Below, in pieces: positions 6,864 through 15,501 of a stretch of 35,403 bases of DNA. The first letter of the stretch is position 1, and every line of letters starts with the position of its first letter. The DNA is from Elusimicrobiota bacterium (lineage in GTDB: Bacteria; Elusimicrobiota; Elusimicrobia; Elusimicrobiales; UBA9959), in the NCBI GenBank assembly GCA_019135865.1, contig JAGVVD010000007.1:1-35403 (forward strand). The letters are read 5' to 3'. Under the pieces are notes generated by a model, which searched no databases, was not told the origin of the DNA, and was given only the letters and a program-made list of their open reading frames with translations. A program made the position numbers and the translations under genes.

Positions 6864-9157
6864 CGGCTCCCGCCGCGAGACCGCCGGCGAAGGAGCTCGA
6901 GGTCCCCGGGCATTCGCTGACCCCGGAGAAGGCCGCCGCGCTGCTGCGTCCGGGTGCGGAAGTCTGGGCCGTCTTCGAAGGCGCGGCCGGCGCGCGCGCC
7001 ACGGCGGCCAGGCTCGCGGCTATTCCCCCGGACCTGCTCCGGCGGATATGCGTGTCCGGAGTTTTCGGCCCCGCCGACGCCGGTTCGCTGCTGCGCTCCG
7101 CCCGGCTCTTCCGCAAGACGGACATAAAAGAACTGGTCTTCGAACTGGACCCGCGCGCCGCGTGGAGGGGAGCGGGGCTGGCGCGGCTGCGCGCGGAGCT
7201 GAAGCGGATAGCCCTGGACTTCGCCCGCGAACTGCGCTCGGGGTCTTTCCCGTGGCCGCAGCCGAGCCGCCTCTACGGCATCGACCTGGCCGGCGGCTCC
7301 TTCGCGCCTCCCGGCGCCGCCGCCGCGGTGAAGAGGGAGATCGGTTTTTTCGCCGCCATAGAGAGGAAGCTCCGCCGCCTGGCCGCCGGTGACGCGGCAG
7401 GGGCCCTGGAATTCTTCCAGCCCCTCACGGCCTGCGGCTTCCGCGGCGGCATCGGGCGCAAGGCGGAGACTCTCAGGCGGCTGGCCGCGTCCGGCGGGGC
7501 CGTGCCGCCGTCCTATGTGCTTTCGGCGGGAACGCTGCGGCGCCTGTCGCCGGCGCTCGGCGCGGCCCGGCGGAGCCCGTCCCCGCGCGGCGCCGGCCTC
7601 CGGTTCCTGGCCGAGCTGCGCGGGCTTTTCCCGGCGGGCCGCCGGTTCATCGTCAGGAGTTCCTCCGCCGAAGAGGACGCGCCGGGCGCCTCCTTCGCCG
7701 GGGTCTTCCGCTCGGAAGTGGTCGCTTCGCCGGGCGGCGCGCCCGCCGCGATACGGCGCTGCCTGGCCTCCGGGCGGGACGCGGGGTCGGCCGTCTACAG
7801 GCGGCTCTCCGGGCGCGGCCGCCGGGCCGCCGGGGGTATGGCGCTGCTGTTCCAGCCTTTCGTCGAGACCGGGCTGGGCGGCGTCGCCGTCTTCGACGGG
7901 CAGGGCCGGGCCGTCATGGAACTTTCCCGCGGCGGCAATGCCGGCATAACGGGCGGCCGCTCCGCCGACTGGCGCTTTGTCCTGGACGCGCGCGCCCGCC
8001 GCCTGGACTGCCCGCCGCGCTCCCCGCTGTCCCGTTCCGCGGCCGCGCGGCTGCTCTCGGCGCTGGCCTCCGCGAAGAACGGGCTTTTCCCTTCGGGCGC
8101 GGCCTCGTTCGAATTCCTGGCCGGGGGCGGAGAACTCCTTTTCCTGCAGGCGCGCCCCCTGCCGCGCGCGCCCGGGGAGACGCGCGCTGATATGCCGGCC
8201 GTCTACGCGCGCATAGCGGCGGCCATGTCCGGCCTCGGCCTCGGGCCGCGCGGCTGGAGCCTGGCCGAGACGGCGGACGTGGCGGCTTTCAATTTCCTCG
8301 GCCTCGCGCGGCCGGCGGGAGAACGGCTGGAGCATTTCCGCGTCAGGATAAGCCGCGCGGCCAGGGAAAAGATCTCCCGGCGCGGCTGGGTCAGCGTCAA
8401 ATACGACGACGACGACGACACGCTCTTTCCCTCCGGCCTCCCTCCGCGGCGGCGGGCCGCGCTTGAGCGCCTGGCCCGGGAGGGGATATTCGTCATGTTC
8501 GTGCTGCCGAAAGAAGGCGAGACGGTCCTGCGGCGGACGCTGTCTTTCCCCGCGCCGTCCGTCCGGCTGCGCGTCCCGTTCTCCTATTCCCCCGAGGGGC
8601 TGGAGAAGGAAGAGGAACGCGACCTGCTCCGGCGCGACCCGGCGGAGGCGGCCGCCTGGCTGCGGCGCCTGGCCCGCGAACGCGAGATCTGGCTGGGCGT
8701 GCGCCGCGTCGTCCGTGCCGGAAAGGCCGGGGCCTACGGCCGGGCGCTGGCCCGCTTCCTCCCGGGGGAGTTGGCGCTCATAGCGCGCAAGGAGCGGCTG
8801 GCGCGCCGCGCGGCCGCGCGCGCTCCCTCCGGAAGCGCCGCTGTAAAAGGGCTGCCTTTCCGACCGGCCGACGCGGTACTCTCCGGCGTGGCCGTGACGG
8901 CCGCCAAAGCCGCCGCCTGGAAAGGCGGACCTTTCGTCTATTTCGGCCACGACCTGGAGCCCTGTTTCCTGCCGCTGATGGACCGCATAAAGGCGGTCGT
9001 CGTCTCGCGGGGGGCCTTCGGCTCCCACGCGGCGCAGATCTGCTCGGAACTGGGCGTCCCGCTGATACTCGAAACTTCCAACCTGGGCCTGGTCCGGGAC
9101 GGCGACCGGGTCGCGCTGGACCTGCGCACCGGCGAAGTGAGGAGGAAGCCGGAATGA
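6860..9157 (+). CDS. PEP-utilising-type phosphotransferase (ATP-grasp plus swivelling His domain) with a half-barrel N-terminus
   Basis: 765 residues. The GTG start overlaps the rSAM-4 stop, with GGAGG just upstream. Residues ~50-150 resemble the distal half of the rSAM-1 second barrel. Residues ~190-435 look like the pyruvate-phosphate-dikinase/PEP-synthase ATP-binding domain: VRSSS from V265, then AEEDAPGASFAG, and QARP at 430-433. Residues ~435-690 are an unrecognised middle domain with a run of five Asp. Residues ~695-765 resemble the PEP-utilising mobile domain, with GSHAAQ and likely phosphoryl-carrying H723, then ELGVP and DGDRVALDLRTGEV. The order ATP domain, middle, His domain, with no C-terminal TIM barrel, matches rifampin phosphotransferase-like enzymes rather than PPDK. 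I infer an ATP-dependent phosphorylation or activation of a pathway intermediate; the substrate is unknown. Confidence 0.8.
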   Translation: MTAPAARPPAKELEVPGHSLTPEKAAALLRPGAEVWAVFEGAAGARATAARLAAIPPDLLRRICVSGVFGPADAGSLLRSARLFRKTDIKELVFELDPRAAWRGAGLARLRAELKRIALDFARELRSGSFPWPQPSRLYGIDLAGGSFAPPGAAAAVKREIGFFAAIERKLRRLAAGDAAGALEFFQPLTACGFRGGIGRKAETLRRLAASGGAVPPSYVLSAGTLRRLSPALGAARRSPSPRGAGLRFLAELRGLFPAGRRFIVRSSSAEEDAPGASFAGVFRSEVVASPGGAPAAIRRCLASGRDAGSAVYRRLSGRGRRAAGGMALLFQPFVETGLGGVAVFDGQGRAVMELSRGGNAGITGGRSADWRFVLDARARRLDCPPRSPLSRSAAARLLSALASAKNGLFPSGAASFEFLAGGGELLFLQARPLPRAPGETRADMPAVYARIAAAMSGLGLGPRGWSLAETADVAAFNFLGLARPAGERLEHFRVRISRAAREKISRRGWVSVKYDDDDDTLFPSGLPPRRRAALERLAREGIFVMFVLPKEGETVLRRTLSFPAPSVRLRVPFSYSPEGLEKEEERDLLRRDPAEAAAWLRRLAREREIWLGVRRVVRAGKAGAYGRALARFLPGELALIARKERLARRAAARAPSGSAAVKGLPFRPADAVLSGVAVTAAKAAAWKGGPFVYFGHDLEPCFLPLMDRIKAVVVSRGAFGSHAAQICSELGVPLILETSNLGLVRDGDRVALDLRTGEVRRKPE

Positions 9158-10530
9158 AGCCCGTCCTCCCGCCGCCCACGCTGGAACTTTATTTCACCAA
9201 CCGGTGCAACCTGGACTGCGCGTACTGTTCCAGCCGCGCCGTCAAAGCGGGCGGGGCCAGGACGATGAGCCTGGAGGAGATAGTCCGCGGGGCGGACCTC
9301 GCCCTGGACTATGTCCGCCGGGCCGGCGGCGGCCCGCTGACCGTGGGACTGACCGGCGGCGAGCCGCTCGTCGAATTCCCGCTGCTGCGGCGCGCGGTGG
9401 AGACCCTGCGCCGCAGGCGCGGCCTTCACCTGCACGTCTGCACCAACGGGACGCTGCTGGACCGGGAGAAGGCCGGCTTCCTGCTCGACAGCGGCGTGGA
9501 GCTCGACGTCAGCCTCGACGGCCCGGCGGCGCTGCACGACCGCAACAGGCGGGCGGGGCCGGGCGGGCCGCGCTCCGTCTTCGCCGCGGTACTGCGGAAC
9601 CTGGAGGCCCTGCCGCCCTCGTGGACGGGGCGGATGCGCGCCGTCTCCACCTTCGATTCCCGCACCATCGCCGGCGCCGCCGGCGCGCTGGAGTTCCTGC
9701 GGGACCTGGGTTTCCGGCACGCCGGTTTCGGCATCGACATATACGAGAACTGGTCCCGGCGGGACCTCGGACGGCTGGCCGGGACGCTCGCCCTCTTCCG
9801 GCGCCGCTATACAGGCGCCTGGCTTTCGGCGCTGCGGTCCCGGCGGCCCGATCCGCCGCCGTTCCCGTTCGAGGACGGCCTGGGCGGAAGCCTGCGGCCG
9901 GAGGACTCCCGCGAGTTGTCGCTTTCGGTGGACGGCTATTTCTTCCCCTCGGACACGGTCTGCCGCGGTCCCGGCCGGCCGGGCTGGACGGTGGGCGACC
10001 TGCGGACGGGGATCGACCCCTCCCTGCTGTCGAAAGCCCGGGCCAGGGTCTCGCGCGCCGCGTCAGGTCTCGGCTTCTCCAACTGGATAATACCTCCGGC
10101 CGACCGCTACTGGCAGGCGGTGTTCCGCGGCGCCGACCCCGTCGTTTCGCTGGCCAACGCGGCGGAGGTGTCGGCCGTTTTCGGACGGGAACTCGGCGGA
10201 CTGCTGGAGGCCCGTCGGACGCTGGACTCGCTGGCGACCGAGCCCGGTTTCGGGGACTTCTCCCATCGCCCCCGTTACGCCGCCCCGCGCGGCGTGGGCT
10301 CTTTCGCCTCCGCCGCGGAGCGGCTGGCGGAGGCCAGAAGGGGAGTGGATTATTTCCTGCATTCCCCGGCGCGCGGCGGACGGCTGACCCTGGAAGGCGC
10401 GGACGGGGAAAGCTCCCGGCGCCTGGCGCTCTACGCGCTGCTGAAGGCGGCGCGGCTGGGCGGCCCGCTGAAAGTCGCGCTCCGCCGGCAGGGCCCCGGC
10501 GGCCGCCGTTATGGTAAAATTGAAGGATAA
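9154..10530 (+). CDS. rSAM-5: radical SAM protein with degenerate auxiliary site
   Basis: 458 residues. The ATG overlaps the previous stop, with GAGGAGG about eight bases upstream. C18-x3-C22-x2-C25, TGGEP, CTNGTLL and SLDG are intact, so SAM chemistry is likely retained. The auxiliary cysteine is replaced by serine (FFPSDTVC), and the second (KC-x3-SG) is gone (SRAASGLGFSN). A lone Cys four residues after the Ser is the only candidate ligand. GFGDFSHRPR and DYFLHSP with LALYALLKAA give the C-terminal half-barrel. The distal half is absent but is supplied by the next gene (10568), mirroring the rSAM-4/6860 split. The last codons are unusually AT-rich and hold a putative internal promoter. Confidence 0.87.
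   Translation: MKPVLPPPTLELYFTNRCNLDCAYCSSRAVKAGGARTMSLEEIVRGADLALDYVRRAGGGPLTVGLTGGEPLVEFPLLRRAVETLRRRRGLHLHVCTNGTLLDREKAGFLLDSGVELDVSLDGPAALHDRNRRAGPGGPRSVFAAVLRNLEALPPSWTGRMRAVSTFDSRTIAGAAGALEFLRDLGFRHAGFGIDIYENWSRRDLGRLAGTLALFRRRYTGAWLSALRSRRPDPPPFPFEDGLGGSLRPEDSRELSLSVDGYFFPSDTVCRGPGRPGWTVGDLRTGIDPSLLSKARARVSRAASGLGFSNWIIPPADRYWQAVFRGADPVVSLANAAEVSAVFGRELGGLLEARRTLDSLATEPGFGDFSHRPRYAAPRGVGSFASAAERLAEARRGVDYFLHSPARGGRLTLEGADGESSRRLALYALLKAARLGGPLKVALRRQGPGGRRYGKIEG
10512..10520 (+). promoter_or_regulatory. Putative internal extended -10 promoter
   Basis: TGGTAAAAT matches an extended -10 (TGnTATAAT, with TAAAAT 5/6). It sits in an AT-rich island inside otherwise ~70% GC sequence, at the end of rSAM-5. 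No convincing -35 is seen. It lies ~48 bases before the ATG at 10568, and a GGAGG precedes that ATG. It coincides with one of the few breaks in translational coupling. Confidence 0.35.
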
Positions 10531-10567
10531 ATACTCGGAGGCGGGGCGACCGCCACGGAGGCGGACA

Positions 10568-11350
10568 ATGAAAGGTTTCGATCAGGACGAGATAAGGTTC
10601 ATCAAGGAACACGGTATTTTCCTCGGCTTGCGCGATACGGGCGGCGGGAAACCCTCGCCGGACCTGGCCGGCTATGACAGGCTCTACGGCATAATCGGGC
10701 TCGACCGCCGCAACGCTTCGAGGGCCGCGGCCCTGGCCGGTACCGCGCTGAAGAACGGGTACACGCGGCTGCGTTTCGAGCTCTGCGGCAAGGGACGCTG
10801 GACCGTCAAGGAGCTCGACGGCCTGCGCTCCGGCCTGGCCGGGCTGGGCCAGCTGCTGCTCAAGAGCGTCATCGCGAAAAAACCTTTCATCCTCCTGAAC
10901 CTGGAGGACCTGCTGGATCCCGAAGAGGGCTGCCGCATCTTCTCCGATATGCTGATGGCCGACGCCAAGGGGAACTACGTGCTGGTGCCCCCGCAGTGGC
11001 GCTACGACGGCCGCGGGGTCAAGGTCGGCCACGCCGACACCGGGATCAGCCGCTACCAGGGCTGCGTCCACGACGCCGGGTCGGCCCGCTGCGTCGAATG
11101 CGAGAAGAAGAATTTCGCGCTGCTGGCCAGGATCTACGACGGCAACGCCACCGAAGGTTTCCGCGCCGGCATGGCGAAGGTCTTCGAGAGCGTCCGCTAC
11201 CTGGCCGGCGCCAAGCCCGCCTTCAAGGCCTACCTGGCCGCGCTCCGGGAGGACAGGGACCTGGAGTCGGGCCTGTTCATAAACGAGGCCGGGAAGAAGG
11301 CGGAGAAGACGAAGAAGGCGAAAACGGCGGCCAAGGCGAAGACGCGTTAA
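10568..11350 (+). CDS. Stand-alone distal half of the degenerate rSAM barrel with Cx8CxxC site
   Basis: 260 residues, starting at the ATG preceded by GGAGG seven bases upstream (MKGFDQDE). The frame is open further upstream, but that part overlaps rSAM-5. It aligns from end to end with residues ~490-727 of rSAM-1: IRFIKEHGIFLGL with WRFLDDHGVQVGI, YGIIGLDRRNA with YAVLGVTRRNA, and the identical PPQWRYDGRGVKVG (W144). C122, C166, C175 and C178 match the four rSAM-1 cysteines, including the Cx8CxxC spacing. There is no CxxxCxxC, so it is not itself a SAM enzyme. A Lys/Ala-rich tail follows. It may be a cluster-carrying or scaffold partner that docks on rSAM-5 or other paralogs. The function is not known from any family I recognise. 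Confidence 0.85.
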   Translation: MKGFDQDEIRFIKEHGIFLGLRDTGGGKPSPDLAGYDRLYGIIGLDRRNASRAAALAGTALKNGYTRLRFELCGKGRWTVKELDGLRSGLAGLGQLLLKSVIAKKPFILLNLEDLLDPEEGCRIFSDMLMADAKGNYVLVPPQWRYDGRGVKVGHADTGISRYQGCVHDAGSARCVECEKKNFALLARIYDGNATEGFRAGMAKVFESVRYLAGAKPAFKAYLAALREDRDLESGLFINEAGKKAEKTKKAKTAAKAKTR

Positions 11351-11405
11351 CGGTCCGCCCGCCGCCGCCGGCTTCCCGCCCCCGTTCCCCGCGGTCCGCC
11401 ACATT

Positions 11406-12764
11406 ATGTCCGTTTTCCGACCCACGAGGCTGGAGATCTTCCTCACCAACAGGTGCAACCTCAGGTGCACCTACTGCTCCTCCAGGCATCTCCTGGCCGG
11501 CGCGGCCGGGACGCTGTCCGCCGCCGCGCTTAAAAAAGCCGTCTCCATCTTCGCCGCCTACGGCCCGGGGCCCGGCGGTCCGCGCACCATCTGCTTCACC
11601 GGCGGCGAACCGCTGCTGGAGTTCCCCCTGCTGAAGGAGGCCGTGCTCCACATCCGCTCGCTGCGCGAGCGCTTCGATATCACCGTCAACACCAACGCCA
11701 CGCTGCTCGACCGGAGCAAGGCCGCTTTCCTGGCGCGCAGCGGCGTCTACCTGGCCGTCAGCCTGGACGGGGGGAAGGAGGTCCACGACGCCCACCGCGT
11801 CTTCGCGGGAGGGGGAGGGGCCTCGGTCTACGACGCGCTGCTGCGCAACCTGCGCGCGCTGCCGCCGGATTCCCTGGCCGGCGTGCGGGCCTCAGTGACC
11901 GTCACCTCGCGCACGATGCCGTCGCTGCCGGACACCATCGAGACCCTGCAGGACATGGGCTTCCGTTTCGTCGAACTGGGGCTGGACGCCTACGAGCGCT
12001 GGACGCCGGCCGGGCTCCGCGCCCTGGGGCGGACGCTGGACGCCCTGCGTGCCCGCTACGCCGCCGCGCTGGCCTCGGGCGACCCCGCCAGGATCGCCCG
12101 CGTCTTTTCCTTCTCGCTCGAGAACAAGCGGCAGAAGGCCGGCTTCTACACCCCGCTGGGGGATGTTTCGCTTTCGCCGGAGGGGCGCTTCTACCCTTCC
12201 GATACCCTCGCCACCGCCGGCGCCGGCGGCGGGGACTTCTCGGTGGGTGACCTGGAGACGGGGATAGACGAGTCGAAGCTGCGCGCCGTTTACCGCCGGG
12301 CGGCCGCGCTCATACCGCCCGGCGCGCGCGCGGAGGGGGCCTTCTCCCCCGTGGACAGGTGTCTCTATTGCCTCGTCCACGGCCTGGACCCGCGCGCCCT
12401 GCTCGCCGACGCCGCGGCCGCCAACCGTCTTTTCTCGGAGAAGATAGGCGGTCTGCTGGAAGTGCAGCGGGTCTGGCGCGAGCTGGCCAAGGACAGGGAG
12501 TTCGGCGACCTCGCGCACGCGCCGAGGCAGGCCGCCTCCAAACCCGTGCGGCGGCTGGCCGTCGCGGCCGGAGGACTCGCGCCGGCCGCCCTGCGCGCCG
12601 CCGCCGACTTCGCCCTTTATTCGCCCTCCCCGTCGGTGCGGCTGCGGCTGGCCGCCGGCCGCGGCGCCGGGCCCGACCTGGGGACGGCGGCGGTCTACTC
12701 CTCGCTCAAGGCCAGGCTGCTGGGCAAAAAGCTGCGCCTGGCGGCGGAGTCGGACTCCTTATGA
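11406..12764 (+). CDS. rSAM-6: radical SAM protein lacking auxiliary cysteines
   Basis: 452 residues. The ATG follows a 55-base C-rich spacer with no evident SD. C17-x3-C21-x2-C24, TGGEP, NTNATLL and SLDG are intact. The auxiliary position reads FYPSDTLA with no nearby cysteine. The second site is replaced by GAFSPVDRCLYC, whose CxxC lies one turn later and is not shared with other paralogs. EFGDLAHAPR and DFALYSP with AVYSSLKAR give the conserved C-terminal part. The linker reads DAYERW. It probably keeps the SAM cluster but not a canonical second cluster. The chemistry is unknown. Confidence 0.87.
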   Translation: MSVFRPTRLEIFLTNRCNLRCTYCSSRHLLAGAAGTLSAAALKKAVSIFAAYGPGPGGPRTICFTGGEPLLEFPLLKEAVLHIRSLRERFDITVNTNATLLDRSKAAFLARSGVYLAVSLDGGKEVHDAHRVFAGGGGASVYDALLRNLRALPPDSLAGVRASVTVTSRTMPSLPDTIETLQDMGFRFVELGLDAYERWTPAGLRALGRTLDALRARYAAALASGDPARIARVFSFSLENKRQKAGFYTPLGDVSLSPEGRFYPSDTLATAGAGGGDFSVGDLETGIDESKLRAVYRRAAALIPPGARAEGAFSPVDRCLYCLVHGLDPRALLADAAAANRLFSEKIGGLLEVQRVWRELAKDREFGDLAHAPRQAASKPVRRLAVAAGGLAPAALRAAADFALYSPSPSVRLRLAAGRGAGPDLGTAAVYSSLKARLLGKKLRLAAESDSL

Positions 12765-14083
12765 GCGCGGGACTTTTCTCGAGGCGGCTGGACATCTTCG
12801 TCACCAACAGGTGCAACCTGGACTGCGACTACTGCTCCTCCAGGGGAATGCTCGGCCCCTCCGCCGCCCGCTCCCTGTCCGCCGCGGAGCTGCGCCGGGC
12901 CGTGGACCTTTTCGCGGCTTGCGGGCCGGGGGGAGGGGAGCCGCGCACCATCGCTTTCAGCGGCGGGGAGCCTTTCCTCGAGTTCGACGCGGTCGCCTCC
13001 GCGGCGCGCTATATCCGTTCCCGCCGGGAGAAGTTCCTCGTCAGCGTGACCACCAACGGCACGCTGCTGACCCGCGACAGGGCGCTGCGGCTGCTGGACG
13101 AAGGGGTCTGCCTGGTGCTGAGCGTGGACGGCGGCCGCGCCGCCACCGACCGCCACCGCCGGTTCCGCTCCGGCGGCGCTTCCGTCTTCGGAACCGTGAG
13201 GAGGAACCTGGGGCGGCTGCCGGCCCGCGCGCTGGCCCGGCTGCACGTGACGCTGACGCTCACCTCCAGCACGATAGCGTCCGTGGCGGAGAGCGCGCGC
13301 CTGCTGGAGGAGATGGGCTTCGCTTCCGTCGAGATAGGCCTGGACGTTTACGAGACCTGGAGCCCGGAGAAGCTGGCCCTGCTCGGCCGGGCCCTGGCGT
13401 CCTTCCGGGACCGCGCGCTGCGCTCCGCCGACGCCGCCGTCCTGCGGCGCGGCGGCGGCCTGGTCTTCCGGTCCTTCTTCCAGGACTACGACGCCGGCGA
13501 GAAGGTGCTCCCTTTCGATACGCTCTGCCTTTCCCCGGAAGGCATATTCTTCCCCTGCGACGCGCTCTGCGCCGCCTGGCCGCGGCAGGACCGCTACTCG
13601 GTCGGCGACCTGCGCCGCGGCGTGGACCTGCGCCGCCTCCGAAGGATATACGCCGGCGCCCTGTCCTTCATCCGCCGCCGCGGCCGGGCCGACGGCGTGC
13701 TCTCGCCCGTCGACAGGTACTTCTTCGCCCTGACCAGGGGGACCGACCCGGCCGCGCTGCTGCGCAACGGGGCCGAGGTGGACCGGATCTTCGACAGGGA
13801 ACTGGGAGGCCTGGCCGGGGTGGAGAAATGCGCCGCCTCGGCGCGCCTCGCCCCGGCCGCGCCCGCGCCCTTCCGCTCGGCCCGGGCCGCCCTTCCCGGC
13901 GGGCCGGCGGCCTGCGGCGCCGTCCGTTCGCTTCTCTCCGGCGCCGGCGACAAAACCCTTTCGCTGCGGCTGCCCGGCGGCCGCGGCCTGCCGCCGGCTT
14001 CCGGCCCGCTCGCTCTCTATTCGCTGCTGGCCGCCCGCGGCCGCCGCGGCCGGTTCGCCCTTTCGCTGGAGGCCGGCGCATGA
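12761..14083 (+). CDS. rSAM-7: radical SAM protein with CxxxC auxiliary variant
   Basis: 440 residues, the shortest paralog. The ATG overlaps the rSAM-6 stop. C18-x3-C22-x2-C25, SGGEP, TTNGTLL and SVDG are present. The auxiliary segment reads FFPCDALC, a CxxxC pair, while the distal KC-x3-SG cysteine is missing (RADGVLSPVDRYFFA). The GFGDFxHxP motif found in most other paralogs is absent, replaced by an Ala/Pro-rich stretch. The C-terminal half-barrel is weak (RSLLSGAGDK, then LALYSLLAAR). The C-terminal part therefore looks eroded, while the SAM core looks functional. Confidence 0.86.
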   Translation: MSAGLFSRRLDIFVTNRCNLDCDYCSSRGMLGPSAARSLSAAELRRAVDLFAACGPGGGEPRTIAFSGGEPFLEFDAVASAARYIRSRREKFLVSVTTNGTLLTRDRALRLLDEGVCLVLSVDGGRAATDRHRRFRSGGASVFGTVRRNLGRLPARALARLHVTLTLTSSTIASVAESARLLEEMGFASVEIGLDVYETWSPEKLALLGRALASFRDRALRSADAAVLRRGGGLVFRSFFQDYDAGEKVLPFDTLCLSPEGIFFPCDALCAAWPRQDRYSVGDLRRGVDLRRLRRIYAGALSFIRRRGRADGVLSPVDRYFFALTRGTDPAALLRNGAEVDRIFDRELGGLAGVEKCAASARLAPAAPAPFRSARAALPGGPAACGAVRSLLSGAGDKTLSLRLPGGRGLPPASGPLALYSLLAARGRRGRFALSLEAGA

Positions 14084-15501
14084 ACCGCTCCTCCGCCCTC
14101 CGCGCGCTTCAACTGCTGCCGGCCAGCCTGGAGATCTACCTGACCTCCGCCTGCAATATGCGCTGCGGCTATTGCTCCAGCTCCGCCATCGTGAACGGCC
14201 CTGCCCGCCGCCTGACGGAGGGGCAGGTGAAGCGCGGCATAGACCTTTTCGCCGCCCTCTGTTCGCCCCGGACCGCGGCGGCCGCCGGCGGGGACCCCAA
14301 GTTCCGGGTCGTCGGCCTGACCGGCGGGGAGCCGCTGCTCGAGTTCGGCGCCGCCGCCGCCGCCGTCGAGCACGTGCGCAAGAACCACAAGCGGCTGTCG
14401 GTGACGGTCTCGACCAACGGCCTCCTGCTGGACCGGGAGAAAGCGCGGTTCCTGCTGGACCGGGACGTGGACCTCACGGTCAGCCTGGACGGGCCGCGCC
14501 GGGCCACGGATTCCCAGCGGCGCTTCGCGGCCGGCGGGGGCTCCGTGTCCGCCGCGGTACTGCGCCGCCTCGCGCGGCTGCCCGCCTCCTATCTCCGCCG
14601 TATGCGCGTGATGGCCACCTTCACCCCGGACACCGCGCCGGACATCGCCGGCAGCGTGCGCTTCCTGCGGGGGCTCGGTTTCGCCGCCGTGGAGGCCGAC
14701 CTGGACATGTACGCCGACTGGACAGCCCGCGACCTGGCCCGCCTGCGCGCCGGCCTGGCCCGCCTGCGCGGCCTCTACATGCGCGGGTTCCGCGACGGGG
14801 ACTGGACCTCCGACTGGGGGGATATCTTCGGCGGCGCGCTGCAGAACAAAGTGCGGGGTGCCGGCCCCTACGAGGCCTTTCACGAATTCTCCCTCTCCTG
14901 CGACGGCTGGTTCTACCCGGCCGACGTGCCCGCCCTGTTCGGCCCCGGGCCGGGTCCCGGCGCTTTCGCCGTGGGCGGCCTGGAAAAAGGAGTCGACCTT
15001 CGGCGGCTTAAAGGACATCTCGACGCGGCCGCCGCCTTCCTGGGGCGCCGCTCCGGTCCCGGCGAGGCGGTGCCGCCCGCCTGCCGATACTTCAACGCCC
15101 TGGCCAGGGGGCTCGACCCCGCCGCCGCGATGGACGGTTTCGACCGGCTCTGCGCCGTGTTCGACGAGGAGCTCGGCGGCCTGCTGCGCCTGGAGCGCGT
15201 CTTCCGCCGGCTGGCCCGCGCCCGCGATTTCGGGGATTTCTCCCACCGGCCGAAGTCCCTGCCCCGCCACCGGGCGGCTTCGCTCGCCGTGCATCCTTCC
15301 GCCGGCCTCGGAGCGGCGCGCCGCGCCGCCGACAGGGCGCTCTACGCCCCCGGCCGCCGCAAGGCCCTGCGCTTCGCCGACCCCGGACCGGCCGGGCGCG
15401 GCGACGCGCTGGGGCTGGCCCTCTATTCCGCGCTCAAGGGCGCCTGGCTGGGCGGGAAGCCGCGCGTCGCCCTGGAATCCGGCGGGAGGAGGTCGCCATG
15501 A
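14080..15501 (+). CDS. rSAM-8: radical SAM protein with auxiliary Cys replaced by Ala
   Basis: 473 residues. The ATG overlaps the rSAM-7 stop, with GGAGG about six bases upstream. C25-x3-C29-x2-C32, TGGEP, STNGLLL and SLDG are intact. The motif before the first Cys is TSAC rather than TNRC, shared in spirit with rSAM-9 and -10 (TDAC). The auxiliary site reads FYPADV, with alanine in place of cysteine; the only cysteine near the second site is in PPACRYF. DFGDFSHRPK and DRALYAPGRRK with ALYSALKGA are present. The linker is DMYADW. The substrate is unknown. Confidence 0.87.
   Translation: MNRSSALRALQLLPASLEIYLTSACNMRCGYCSSSAIVNGPARRLTEGQVKRGIDLFAALCSPRTAAAAGGDPKFRVVGLTGGEPLLEFGAAAAAVEHVRKNHKRLSVTVSTNGLLLDREKARFLLDRDVDLTVSLDGPRRATDSQRRFAAGGGSVSAAVLRRLARLPASYLRRMRVMATFTPDTAPDIAGSVRFLRGLGFAAVEADLDMYADWTARDLARLRAGLARLRGLYMRGFRDGDWTSDWGDIFGGALQNKVRGAGPYEAFHEFSLSCDGWFYPADVPALFGPGPGPGAFAVGGLEKGVDLRRLKGHLDAAAAFLGRRSGPGEAVPPACRYFNALARGLDPAAAMDGFDRLCAVFDEELGGLLRLERVFRRLARARDFGDFSHRPKSLPRHRAASLAVHPSAGLGAARRAADRALYAPGRRKALRFADPGPAGRGDALGLALYSALKGAWLGGKPRVALESGGRRSP

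Noticed and set aside
11351-11405. Possible small precursor-peptide gene or promoter in the largest operon gap
   Set aside because: 55 C-rich bases hold no start with an SD, no -10-like sequence and no hairpin.
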